From contig CAYUJD010000061.1 in NCBI GenBank assembly GCA_964444975.1, positions 1 through 23,227 of the forward strand: 23,227 nt of DNA, read 5' to 3'. The notes beneath the pieces were generated by a model. It did not search any database. It saw only the letters and a program-made list of their open reading frames with translations, and was not told the origin of the DNA. Below, piece after piece: positions 14,752-21,494 of this stretch. This stretch comes from VBAS01 sp964444975. GTDB taxonomy: Bacteria; Bacteroidota; Bacteroidia; Chitinophagales; Chitinophagaceae. The first letter of the stretch is position 1. Each line of letters starts with the position of its first letter. Both the position numbers and the translations under genes were made by a program.

Positions 14752-15777
14752 TTAATCCACTATGAAAGGATAGCTTTTATCCATATAAATATCTTTCAGC
14801 ACTTCGTTGTCATCAGGCCAGGGGCTGTCTTCGGCAAATTTCACTGACTCAGCCACGATGGCATCTACTCTTGTGTTAATGGCATTTATTTCTTCTTCAG
14901 TGGCAAGGCCACTTGAAAGTATGATATGCTTCACCCGTTGAATCGGGTCCTGTTCTTTGTATTCATCCACTTCTTCCTTGCTGCGGTATTTCTGCGGGTC
15001 GCTGATGGAATGCCCCTTGTAGCGGTAGGTTTTCATTTCCAGCAGTGTGGGCCCGCCTTTTTCCCGGGCTCTCTTAACCGCACGGCTTACACCTTCGTGT
15101 ACCGCTTCAGCGCTCATACCATCAATTGCATCGGCCGGCATTTCATAGGCATCAGCCAGTTTGTAAATATCCACCACATTGCTCGACCGCTCCACCGATG
15201 TGCCCATGGCATAGTTATTATTCTCACAGATAAAAATTACAGGCAGTTTCCACAACATGGCCAGGTTGAAGGTTTCGTGCAATATCCCCTGGCGGGCAGC
15301 GCCATCGCCAAAGAAGCAAAGTATTACATTATCCGTGCCGCGGTATTGTTCGGCAAAAGCCAACCCGGCACCGGTGCCAATTTGCGCACCCACAATGCCA
15401 TGCCCTCCCCAAAAGTTTACATCTTTTCCAAAAAAGTGCATACTGCCGCCCTTGCCTTTTGCACAACCGGTAGCCTTGCCGTATAGTTCGGCCATACAAC
15501 TGTTCACCGAAACTCCTTTTGCAATAGCCAGTCCATGGTCACGGTAGGCTGTTATGAAGCCGTCTTCGGGTCTTGTTGCTGTTATGCAGCCGGCGGCAAT
15601 AGCCTCCTGGCCGGCATAGGAATGGAAAAATCCCCGGATTTTACCCTCCATTTTGTACTTCTCCTCCGCCGTCAGTTCAAATGTGCGGATAAGCTGCATC
15701 AATTCGTACCAATACAGGTAGGTGTCCTTTGAAAATTTTATCGCCGCAGGCTTCAGCGTTGGTGATGTTTCTGCCAT
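14752..15777 (-). CDS. pdhA: pyruvate dehydrogenase E1 component, alpha subunit
   Basis: Thiamine diphosphate-dependent alpha chain of the E1 enzyme of the pyruvate dehydrogenase complex, which decarboxylates pyruvate and transfers the acetyl group to lipoyl E2. From the ATG at 15777 it is 341 aa. The thiamine motif GDG (157-159) to NN (186-187) is intact, preceded by GGHGIVGAQIGTGAGLAFA (124-142). AYRDHG (77-82), KGKGGSMHFF (107-116) and YRYKGHSISDP (the loop holding active-site residues) are also typical. An upstream in-frame TTG (15804) is not used in my call because a -7 promoter box lies between it and the ATG. The beta-subunit gene is not adjacent, so alpha and beta are encoded apart. 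Branched-chain 2-oxoacid E1 alpha is the alternative but fits less well. Confidence 0.93.
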   Translation of the reverse strand: MAETSPTLKPAAIKFSKDTYLYWYELMQLIRTFELTAEEKYKMEGKIRGFFHSYAGQEAIAAGCITATRPEDGFITAYRDHGLAIAKGVSVNSCMAELYGKATGCAKGKGGSMHFFGKDVNFWGGHGIVGAQIGTGAGLAFAEQYRGTDNVILCFFGDGAARQGILHETFNLAMLWKLPVIFICENNNYAMGTSVERSSNVVDIYKLADAYEMPADAIDGMSAEAVHEGVSRAVKRAREKGGPTLLEMKTYRYKGHSISDPQKYRSKEEVDEYKEQDPIQRVKHIILSSGLATEEEINAINTRVDAIVAESVKFAEDSPWPDDNEVLKDIYMDKSYPFIVD

Positions 15778-15790
15778 AATGAGGTAAGGG

Positions 15791-15798
15791 CAAAAATA
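15791..15798 (-). promoter_or_regulatory. candidate -7 box for pdhA
   Basis: Minus-strand TATTTTTG is a perfect TAnnTTTG match 13 bases from the ATG at 15777, giving a leader of about 10 bases. The -33 element is not clear. Confidence 0.35.
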
Positions 15799-15846
15799 AG
15801 GCAAAAGAGGGAAATTCGGTAATGAGGTGACACCCGGAAAATGGCC

Positions 15847-15878
15847 CGATGGTTATATGGCTAAATTGTTTAATTGTT
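15847..15878. repeat. 8-base-period tract in the pdhA / recF gap
   Basis: cgatggtt / atatggct / aaattgtt / taattgtt, four octamers in one phase, followed after 14 bases by the heptamer array. Confidence 0.5.
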
Positions 15879-15892
15879 GGGTGACTCACTTG

Positions 15893-15976
15893 TACCTTAT
15901 ACCTTAAGCCAATTACCAAACCCTAAACCTTAACCCTATCCCCTATACCATTTACTTTTAATTTTACTTTTATCTT
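15893..15976. repeat. 7-base-period array upstream of recF
   Basis: Twelve heptamers in one phase, beginning taccTTA twice, then agccaat / taccaaa / ccctaaa / ccttaac / cctatcc / cctatac and T-richer units to ttatctt. The array fills the recF upstream region and ends 10 bases before the recF ATG. Any recF promoter must lie in it; tatcttgt at 15971-15978 is the nearest thing to a -7 box. Confidence 0.65.
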
Positions 15977-15986
15977 GTGCCCCGGC

Positions 15987-17066
15987 ATGCTTCGCCTCCA
16001 ATCCATATCTCTTACCCAGTTTAAAAACTATCTCAGTCGCTCATTTGAGTTTAAGGAGCGAATCAGCGGCATTTGCGGAAATAACGGTGCCGGTAAAACA
16101 AACCTGCTCGATGCCATTCATTATCTCTGTTTTACCAAAAGCTATTTTACCCGCGACCAGGTGAGTGTAATGCAGGGAAGACAGGGGTTCAGAATTGAAG
16201 GCGAACTGCAGCTTGGAGACAAAAAGGAAAAAACCGTCTGCATTCTGCGGGAAACCGGCAAAAAGGAATTTTCAATAAACGACGGCGCTTACGAAAAATT
16301 TGCAGATCATATTGGCCGCTATCCCTGTGTCATCATTGCACCGGATGATATACAAATAATCACCGGCGGAAGTGAAGAAAGACGGCGGCTCCTGGATGCC
16401 CTTCTTTGCCAGCTCGACAAAGACTACCTGCAGCATCTGATTGCCTACAATAAAGTGATGGCCCAGCGCAATTCGCTGCTGAGAACTTTTTTTGAAAATG
16501 GCGCCCCCGATTACCAGTTGCTTGATGTACTTGACAGGCAATTGCTGAAGCCCTGCACTTATATTTTTGAAAAAAGAAAAGCCTTCCTGGCCGGTTTTTA
16601 CCCGGCTGTAAAAAGTATTTATTCCGCCATTGCCCGGCAGCCGGAAAAAGTGGAAATGGCTTATCAAAGTGAGCTGAATCATTGCAACGCAACCGAATTG
16701 TTTCAACTGAACAGGCAAAGAGATATTTCGGCCCAGCGTACTACGGCCGGTATTCACCGCGATGATCTTATACTCAGCTTCGGCGACCTGTCATTCAAAA
16801 CCATCGCCTCGCAGGGTCAGCGGAAAAATCTTTTGTTTGCACTGAAGCTGGCCGAAATGGAAGTGTTGAAAGAAAACAAAGGATTTGCGCCCATATTGCT
16901 GCTCGATGATGTATTTGAAAAACTGGATGAAAACCGAATCGCTAACCTCCTTGAGCGGGTTTGCATCGAAAACGACGGGCAGGTTTTTATTACAGATACA
17001 GATTGTGAGCGGTTGTCTGACCACTTGAAGAAACTTCATCTGAATTTCGAGGCTTTTCAATTATAA
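15987..17066 (+). CDS. recF: DNA replication/repair protein RecF
   Basis: SMC-like ABC ATPase that with RecO and RecR loads RecA at single-strand gaps. 359 aa from the ATG at 15987; an in-frame TTG at 15975 lies in the repeat array and is unlikely. Walker A is GNNGAGKT (31-38), the LDAIHYLCFTKS helix follows, the ABC signature is SQGQRK (275-280), Walker B is ILLLDDVF (303-310) and the D-loop Asp314. The opening LRLQSISLTQFKNY and the R-x-LLDALLCQLD stretch (134-144) are typical of RecF. It is followed at 17217 by dciA on the same strand, a common neighbour. Cytoplasmic, nucleoid-associated. Confidence 0.96.
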   Translation: MLRLQSISLTQFKNYLSRSFEFKERISGICGNNGAGKTNLLDAIHYLCFTKSYFTRDQVSVMQGRQGFRIEGELQLGDKKEKTVCILRETGKKEFSINDGAYEKFADHIGRYPCVIIAPDDIQIITGGSEERRRLLDALLCQLDKDYLQHLIAYNKVMAQRNSLLRTFFENGAPDYQLLDVLDRQLLKPCTYIFEKRKAFLAGFYPAVKSIYSAIARQPEKVEMAYQSELNHCNATELFQLNRQRDISAQRTTAGIHRDDLILSFGDLSFKTIASQGQRKNLLFALKLAEMEVLKENKGFAPILLLDDVFEKLDENRIANLLERVCIENDGQVFITDTDCERLSDHLKKLHLNFEAFQL

Positions 17067-17070
17067 TGCT

Positions 17071-17102
17071 GGTAAATTGTCAAATGGGTAAAAAGTAATT
17101 TT
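17071..17102. repeat. 8-base-period tract after recF
   Basis: ggtaaatt / gtcaaatg / ggtaaaaa / gtaatttt, starting five bases after the recF stop codon. Confidence 0.4.
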
Positions 17103-17183
17103 TGCAATCACCCGCCTGAGATTTCCGGCTCATTTGCTCACAACAATATAGCCATGCCGCTATCTAAATAACATGCAATCGCA

Positions 17184-17211
17184 ACCTTCAAACATCAAAC
17201 CATTTACCTTT
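17184..17211. repeat. 7-base-period tract before dciA
   Basis: accttca / aacatca / aaccatt / taccttt, ending six bases before the dciA ATG and including most of its candidate -7 box. Confidence 0.4.
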
Positions 17212-17212
17212 G
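17205..17212 (+). promoter_or_regulatory. candidate -7 box, near-leaderless start of dciA
   Basis: TACCTTTG, a perfect TAnnTTTG match, ends four bases before the ATG at 17217, so a transcript from it would begin at about the start codon. No clear -33 element; dciA may instead be cotranscribed with recF. Confidence 0.3.
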
Positions 17213-17216
17213 CCTC

Positions 17217-17498
17217 ATGGGCGAATTTTCCATCAGCGAAGCCATTCAGCAGTTTCTTGACCAGAGCCGCATCAAGGGCGATATGCAGGCCCTGCAGGTA
17301 CAAGATGCGTGGGAAGAAATAATGGGTAAAACAATAGCCCGCTATACCGAAAGCATCAAAATCATCAACGACACACTTTTTATTACCACCCATGTGGCGC
17401 CGCTAAAGCAGGAACTGATTTACCAGAAAGAAAAAATAAAGCTTCGGGTGAACGAAGCTTTGGGAAAAAACGTAATCCGCGATGTGGTAATCAAATAA
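17217..17498 (+). CDS. DciA-like DUF721 protein
   Basis: Small DUF721 protein, 93 aa. The DUF721 core is seen in the N-terminal helix SISEAIQQFLDQSRIKG, the conserved VQDAWEEIMGKTIARYTESIKI stretch (28-49), the strand LFITTHVAPLKQELIYQKEKI (54-74) and the end IRDVVIK. DUF721 proteins include DciA, the replicative helicase operator/loader in bacteria without DnaC/DnaI. The recF neighbourhood matches other phyla where DUF721 follows recF, so a replication role is well supported but inferred. The short form here is essentially only the KH-like domain, without the long extension of some DciA proteins. Its stop overlaps tail-to-tail with the CBS gene by eight bases. Confidence 0.88.
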   Translation: MGEFSISEAIQQFLDQSRIKGDMQALQVQDAWEEIMGKTIARYTESIKIINDTLFITTHVAPLKQELIYQKEKIKLRVNEALGKNVIRDVVIK

Positions 17499-17937
17499 GC
17501 ACACCGAAGCGGCCGGTGCCGTGCACTTCTGTGTCAAATATCCCTGTTCTGCTTTTTACTGCTTCTTCAAGAATATCCTCGCTGGAAACAATGCCACGGA
17601 AAGTAAAATTTTCAAATACCGGGAGGTACCGTACGTTGTGCTGGCGCATCAGCTGCATGCACTTTTCCACTGTATCATCGGTAGTGGCCACGGGCAGGCT
17701 TTCATTCATTACATCTTTTACGGCTGTTTTTGTTTTCGAACGATTGGCATACATTACCTTCCGGGTAATGTCGTGTTCGGTAATCAGGCCGATGTACCTC
17801 TCCCGGTCATCTACCACAATCAGGTAGTCCACATTTTCGCAACACATCTGGCAAAGCGCCTTTTCCACCGAAGCCGACGGCGAGACCGTGTGAAAATGCG
17901 GCTCCTTTTTGGCAAGAATTGAAGTGATTTTTTCCAT
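17491..17937 (-). CDS. tandem CBS-domain protein, 148 aa
   Basis: Two CBS motifs make a single Bateman module: CBS1 about residues 12-62 (TVSPSASVEKALCQM, YLIVVDDRERYIGLITEHDITRKV) and CBS2 about 76-127 (DVMNESLPVATTDDTVEKCMQLM, VRYLPVFENFTFRGIVSSEDILEE). The GLITEHD and GIVSSED ends are the usual places of ribose-binding Asp in nucleotide-binding CBS pairs. No enzymatic domain is attached. Such stand-alone proteins sense adenine nucleotides or act as adaptors, and the ligand cannot be read here. The start is the ATG at 17937; the GTG two codons upstream (17943) is less likely. It converges on dciA with an 8-base overlap. Confidence 0.9.
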   Translation of the reverse strand: MEKITSILAKKEPHFHTVSPSASVEKALCQMCCENVDYLIVVDDRERYIGLITEHDITRKVMYANRSKTKTAVKDVMNESLPVATTDDTVEKCMQLMRQHNVRYLPVFENFTFRGIVSSEDILEEAVKSRTGIFDTEVHGTGRFGVLI

Positions 17938-17985
17938 ACACACAGGTTTAACTGGTTTACTATACAGGGTGGATTTTCAGGGCGA

Positions 17986-18121
17986 TTGCTTGTCTCAAAC
18001 TACTCTTTTCAAGTTACGGACAAATTCCGTAGAAAACGTCAGACTGCCGTCAATGTGAAGAAAAAAATATTTGTTACCCGGCCAGAACATATGCAGTGAT
18101 AAGACTGCACCGGTTTTTTTT
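17986..18121 (+). ncRNA. possible small RNA ending in an orphan terminator
   Basis: At 18092-18109 a perfect TGCAGT/ACTGCA stem is followed by CCGG and eight T (18114-18121), an intrinsic-terminator shape on the plus strand. No plus-strand gene lies within about 590 bases upstream, and the intervening dciA and CBS genes end tail-to-tail. A second small stem, ACGGA/TCCGT (about 18016-18030), lies upstream. No convincing promoter was found, so the 5' end is arbitrary. It may equally be a chance structure. Confidence 0.2.
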
Positions 18122-18197
18122 GAAAGGTACAAGACGGGAACTATGGGAAATCATGAGCCGGTGGCATATTAAAAAAACTGAAGGCAACTTATGAAGA

Positions 18198-19370
18198 TCA
18201 ATCCCCTGCCAGTAACTTTTCAGCTTTTTCAAAACCCGGTGCACTCCATTTACCATGCACAGTTCCTGATTTTAAAAAATAAAGAGTAGGTGTGGCTCGT
18301 GCCGCTGTGCGGATGGCAGTGAAATCACACTGCATCACCGGCATCGGGTGCCAGAATGCATCAGCCCGGTGCTTCCGCCACTCTTCTGCCGAAGCGGTTA
18401 CGATGTAGAGGGGAATATTTTTGGCAGCAGCCACTTGCCGAACTTCCCCAAATTGATTTTGCCATGATGGATGGCGGTCAGCAGGTTTTTCCTCAAACAG
18501 CAATAAAACCTGCGGCATGCCGAGGATAATTTCCGTGGAATCGGTATTGGTTATGCCGGAAAGACTAAACCCTTTTATCGGTGGCTCATTGTTTTTTCCC
18601 TTTCGCAGCAGCTTATCGTAGCGGTTGACAAACTTGTAAACCGAGTCGTTGAAATCAGCGGGGAATTTATCGGCGGTAAATTCAACCCGCTGCCCCTGTT
18701 TGTCATACACAAAAGTCATCACCACGCTGTCGGGTATGGCATTGGCCGGCATTTTTTGCTTTTCAGGAATGTTGTTTCCCTCTTTGAAAGGGAGACAATC
18801 AACCGGCGGCAGGTATTTTAATGCATACCACTGTAACCCGAAACTGAAAAGGGTGACTGCAAACATGCTGCCGGTGTTGATACCGGGTGAAAAAAGCGGC
18901 TTGATATAATTTCTGCCAAAAAGAATTATAAGTATGAGCGCCGAAAGCACTACGTCTTTATAAAATGAAAATTGGGAAGTAATTTTAATACAATCGCCGA
19001 AGCAGCCGCAGTTAGTGGGCCGGCCGGTGCTGTAGGTATAGCCGGTAAGGATGGTAAAAAATATCATCAGCAGCAGCAACAGCCAGCTGAACAGTTTCAT
19101 ACGCCAGCCGAAAAGCAGGGCGGCGCCGGCAATTATTTCAAACGCATTCATAAAAACGGACATGAACAGATTGTGCCCGTTCAGAAAATGAAATAACCCG
19201 GTAAGTGCATTTTTCAATAAGAAGCCGCCCGAAGCAAGGTCGGTATTCCACACTTCAAAGTACTCTTCCATTTTATAGGCCGTGCCCAGCGGGTCATTTG
19301 CCTTCACCAAACCGGAAAAAATAAACAGAAGCCCGACAAGAACCCTGATTATATTGATGACATATCTCAT
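18198..19370 (-). CDS. BT_3928-type DoxX/thioredoxin-like membrane protein, 390 aa
   Basis: The N-terminal half has about four transmembrane helices of the DoxX/MauE type: about 7-23, 65-88, 93-112 and 138-153. FSGLVKANDPLG (18-29) and the CGCFGDC motif (121-127) are characteristic. A fifth hydrophobic segment lies around 168-187, followed by the PPVDCLPFKEGNNIPE motif (188-203). The C-terminal half (about 215-390) is soluble, with a thioredoxin-like fold suggested by GMPQVLLLFEEKP and the cis-proline region ATPTLYFLKSG near the end, but it has no CxxC. This is the architecture of the Bacteroidota BT_3928 family; function unproven, possibly disulfide or quinone chemistry. Divergent from folP across a heptamer array. 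The end lies 260 bases from the CBS gene. Confidence 0.85.
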   Translation of the reverse strand: MRYVINIIRVLVGLLFIFSGLVKANDPLGTAYKMEEYFEVWNTDLASGGFLLKNALTGLFHFLNGHNLFMSVFMNAFEIIAGAALLFGWRMKLFSWLLLLLMIFFTILTGYTYSTGRPTNCGCFGDCIKITSQFSFYKDVVLSALILIILFGRNYIKPLFSPGINTGSMFAVTLFSFGLQWYALKYLPPVDCLPFKEGNNIPEKQKMPANAIPDSVVMTFVYDKQGQRVEFTADKFPADFNDSVYKFVNRYDKLLRKGKNNEPPIKGFSLSGITNTDSTEIILGMPQVLLLFEEKPADRHPSWQNQFGEVRQVAAAKNIPLYIVTASAEEWRKHRADAFWHPMPVMQCDFTAIRTAARATPTLYFLKSGTVHGKWSAPGFEKAEKLLAGD

Positions 19371-19408
19371 TTCAAAAGGAATTATTCAAAAAATGTGTAC
19401 CAATCAGC

Positions 19409-19499
19409 ACCATCCTATACCCTATACCCTATACCCTATACCCTATATCCAATATCCAATATCCAACTTCCGACATCCGACATCCAACTTCCGACTTCC
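19409..19499. repeat. 13-unit 7-base-period array, folP / DoxX gap
   Basis: Thirteen consecutive heptamers in one phase: accatcc, tataccc four times, tatatcc, aatatcc twice, aacttcc, gacatcc twice, aacttcc, gacttcc. Adjacent units differ by one to three bases and the last positions (cc) are constant. It fills the divergent gap between the DoxX-type gene (start 19370) and folP (start 19577). Confidence 0.9.
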
Positions 19500-19541
19500 C
19501 CCCACATCCTGCTCTAAAACTCCGGAGGCGATGCCATTCAT

Positions 19542-19549
19542 TATCTTTA
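19542..19549 (+). promoter_or_regulatory. candidate -7 box for folP
   Basis: TATCTTTA, one mismatch from TAnnTTTG, lies about 28 bases before the ATG at 19577 and would give a leader of about 20 bases. No -33 element seen. Confidence 0.25.
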
Positions 19550-19576
19550 TTGCCAAAAGTAAACAACTAAAAGCGA

Positions 19577-20404
19577 ATGTTTACACTGAACTGTAAAGGC
19601 CGTTTGCTGGTGGCGGAAAAACCATTGCTGATGGGCATCATGAATGTCACTCCCGATTCCTTTTACGCCGAAAGCCGGCTTAGCGGGGTTGACAGTATTC
19701 TTACCCTGGCAGAAAAAATGCTTTTGGAAGGCGCCGATATTCTCGACATCGGCGGGCAGAGCACAAGACCGGGCAGCGAACGGATTAGTGCCGATGAGGA
19801 ACTGAAAAGAATACTGCCTGCCATCAGTATGGTAATTAAGAAATTTCCGGAAGCGCTTATATCTGTTGATACATTTTATTCAAAAGTGGCCGCCGAAGCC
19901 GTATCAGCCGGTGCATCCATCATCAACGACATCAGCGCCGGGAGTATGGACAATAGAATGATTGAAACCGTGTCTGCATTACAAGTGCCCTATGTGCTGA
20001 TGCACATGAAAGGAACGCCACAAACCATGCAGCAAAGCCCGGTTTATGAAAACGTAACCCGTGAAGTACTGGATTTTTTTATTGCTAAAGCGCAGGAACT
20101 GAAAACCGCCGGCATCCACGACATCATTCTTGACCCGGGCTTTGGTTTCGGCAAAACCATCCGTCATAATTTTGAGCTACTGAGAAATCTTTCTGTTTTC
20201 AAAATGACCGGCCGGCCCGTCATGCTGGGTGTATCCCGCAAGTCAACCATTTATAAAACACTTGGCGTAACTCCTGAAGAAGCGCTGAACGGCACAACGG
20301 TTTTAAATACCATCGCCCTGATGCAGGGTGCTTCCATCCTGCGTGTGCACGACGTAAAAGAGGCAAAAGAAGCGGTCACGCTTTTTTGTGAAATGAAAAA
20401 ATAA
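19577..20404 (+). CDS. folP: dihydropteroate synthase
   Basis: Condenses 6-hydroxymethyl-dihydropterin pyrophosphate with p-aminobenzoate in folate synthesis; the sulfonamide target. 275 aa, the usual length. Motifs in order: MGIMNVTPDSFY (19-30) with Asn23, DIGGQSTRPG (57-66), SVDT (96-99, Asp98), SIINDIS (114-120), MHMKGTPQTM (142-151), LDPGFGFGKT (185-194), GVSRKS (218-223) with Lys222, and LRVHDV (255-260) with Arg256 and His258. All catalytic and ligand residues are present. It is divergent from the DoxX-type gene and convergent with the FKBP gene. Other folate genes are not adjacent. Soluble cytoplasmic enzyme. Confidence 0.96.
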   Translation: MFTLNCKGRLLVAEKPLLMGIMNVTPDSFYAESRLSGVDSILTLAEKMLLEGADILDIGGQSTRPGSERISADEELKRILPAISMVIKKFPEALISVDTFYSKVAAEAVSAGASIINDISAGSMDNRMIETVSALQVPYVLMHMKGTPQTMQQSPVYENVTREVLDFFIAKAQELKTAGIHDIILDPGFGFGKTIRHNFELLRNLSVFKMTGRPVMLGVSRKSTIYKTLGVTPEEALNGTTVLNTIALMQGASILRVHDVKEAKEAVTLFCEMKK

Positions 20405-20431
20405 AACCTCCTTTGCTTAAGGCAAAGGAGG
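20401..20431 (-). terminator. terminator between convergent folP and FKBP genes
   Basis: Perfect 10-bp stem CCTCCTTTGC (20407-20416) with GCAAAGGAGG (20422-20431), 5-base loop. On the minus strand it is followed by TTTTATTTTTT, so it serves the FKBP gene; the plus-strand side lacks a T-run, though the stem may also help stop folP transcripts. Confidence 0.75.
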
Positions 20432-20450
20432 CAGTAAGATTAAAGTGAAA

Positions 20451-21485
20451 TTATTTCTGCTTTTTCTGCGCTTTTAATTTTTGCATCGTTTCCAGCGAAT
20501 CGGCTATGCGTTTTGTGGCCGTGGCTTCATCCCTGCTGTCGCTCACTTTCAAAACCTGCACATCAAACACCAGTGCTTCAAAAGGCTTGCCACCCGGACC
20601 CGGTTGCATACCATACGCCTGGTAACCGGGTATAAACAAAGTGCCGGTGCCGCCTTCGTTGAAAGCCATTAAACCATCATCCCACCCGCGGATAACATTG
20701 CCGAGCCCTACCTGGAATACGTAAATGTTGGCTTCAAACACACTGTCAGTAGCCATCAGCCGGCCAGCGTATTTTACAGCCAGGTATTTTCCACTCTGTA
20801 CCGGCACACCGCTGCCTTTTTGTTTAACTATAATATACGTGCCTTTCTCAGTTTTTGAAGCAACAAGATTTTTGTTTTTCAGGTATGCTTCCACTTCCTT
20901 ATTCTGTTTTTCCACTTCACCCGATTTTTTCCATTCGGCGAGGTCTTTTTCATACTGTTCCAGCCTTGCTTTTTTTTCTTTAGCCTGCATTTCTTTCAGT
21001 TCCTGTTCCTGCCGGGGTTTATCTTTTGCCATTTCTGCTTCAAAATCTTTTCGGGCAAGGCTGTCGTTGTTATACACTTCCAGCACTTTCATGTACGTGA
21101 TAATGCGGTCGCCTTTTTTCAAAAATGGCATTTGCTGACCCAGTCCTTTTTTCAGCAGGCTGTCGCCTGATTCCACCACCACGGCGCTGTCGCCTTTGCG
21201 CATCAGGAACAACACCTCCACAGGGCTGTAATTGAAGCTGGGGTCAAGATTCAGCGGGATAAAGTTTGGCATTTTGTCGTAGCTTGTATAAATCAGGGAG
21301 TCGTTCACTTTTCGTATGAAGTGAATCTTCACCACATTGGTTGGCTTTGCTATGGAATCCTTACCCTCGCCGGGAATAAGTTTATACACCAGGCCGCTTT
21401 TCATTTTTTTATAATTCATGCTGCCGCAACCCGCTGCCAGCAGCACAAGTAACGCAGCAGTCATCAGTCTGATAGATGTTTTCAT
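20451..21485 (-). CDS. FKBP-type peptidyl-prolyl isomerase lipoprotein, 344 aa
   Basis: Lipoprotein signal with lipobox LAAGC (Cys20). A first FKBP-like domain (about 28-140) has VKIHFIRKVNDSLIYTSYD and MRKGDSAVVV but is degenerate. A charged, Lys/Glu-rich coiled-coil (about 143-205) links to a second FKBP domain (about 208-315). There, Phe250, Val264-Ile265, Trp268, Tyr291 and Phe307 match FKBP12 Phe36, Val55-Ile56, Trp59, Tyr82 and Phe99. Glu251 replaces Asp37, and the GWDDGL and IPGYQAYG motifs are clear. The C-terminus is a short Lys-rich tail. It should fold or chaperone envelope proteins from a membrane anchor. The start lies 9 bases after the nrnA stop, so the two form an operon. Confidence 0.92.
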   Translation of the reverse strand: MKTSIRLMTAALLVLLAAGCGSMNYKKMKSGLVYKLIPGEGKDSIAKPTNVVKIHFIRKVNDSLIYTSYDKMPNFIPLNLDPSFNYSPVEVLFLMRKGDSAVVVESGDSLLKKGLGQQMPFLKKGDRIITYMKVLEVYNNDSLARKDFEAEMAKDKPRQEQELKEMQAKEKKARLEQYEKDLAEWKKSGEVEKQNKEVEAYLKNKNLVASKTEKGTYIIVKQKGSGVPVQSGKYLAVKYAGRLMATDSVFEANIYVFQVGLGNVIRGWDDGLMAFNEGGTGTLFIPGYQAYGMQPGPGGKPFEALVFDVQVLKVSDSRDEATATKRIADSLETMQKLKAQKKQK

Positions 21486-21494
21486 TGTATTTAT

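Noticed and set aside
18074..18256. 60-codon minus-strand open frame
   Set aside because: It overlaps the 3' end of the DoxX-type gene and the orphan terminator, with no protein-like features.
19409..19499. CRISPR array or telomere-like repeat
   Set aside because: The period is 7 bases with no spacers and no cas genes, and the units drift; the location is inside the chromosome between housekeeping genes.
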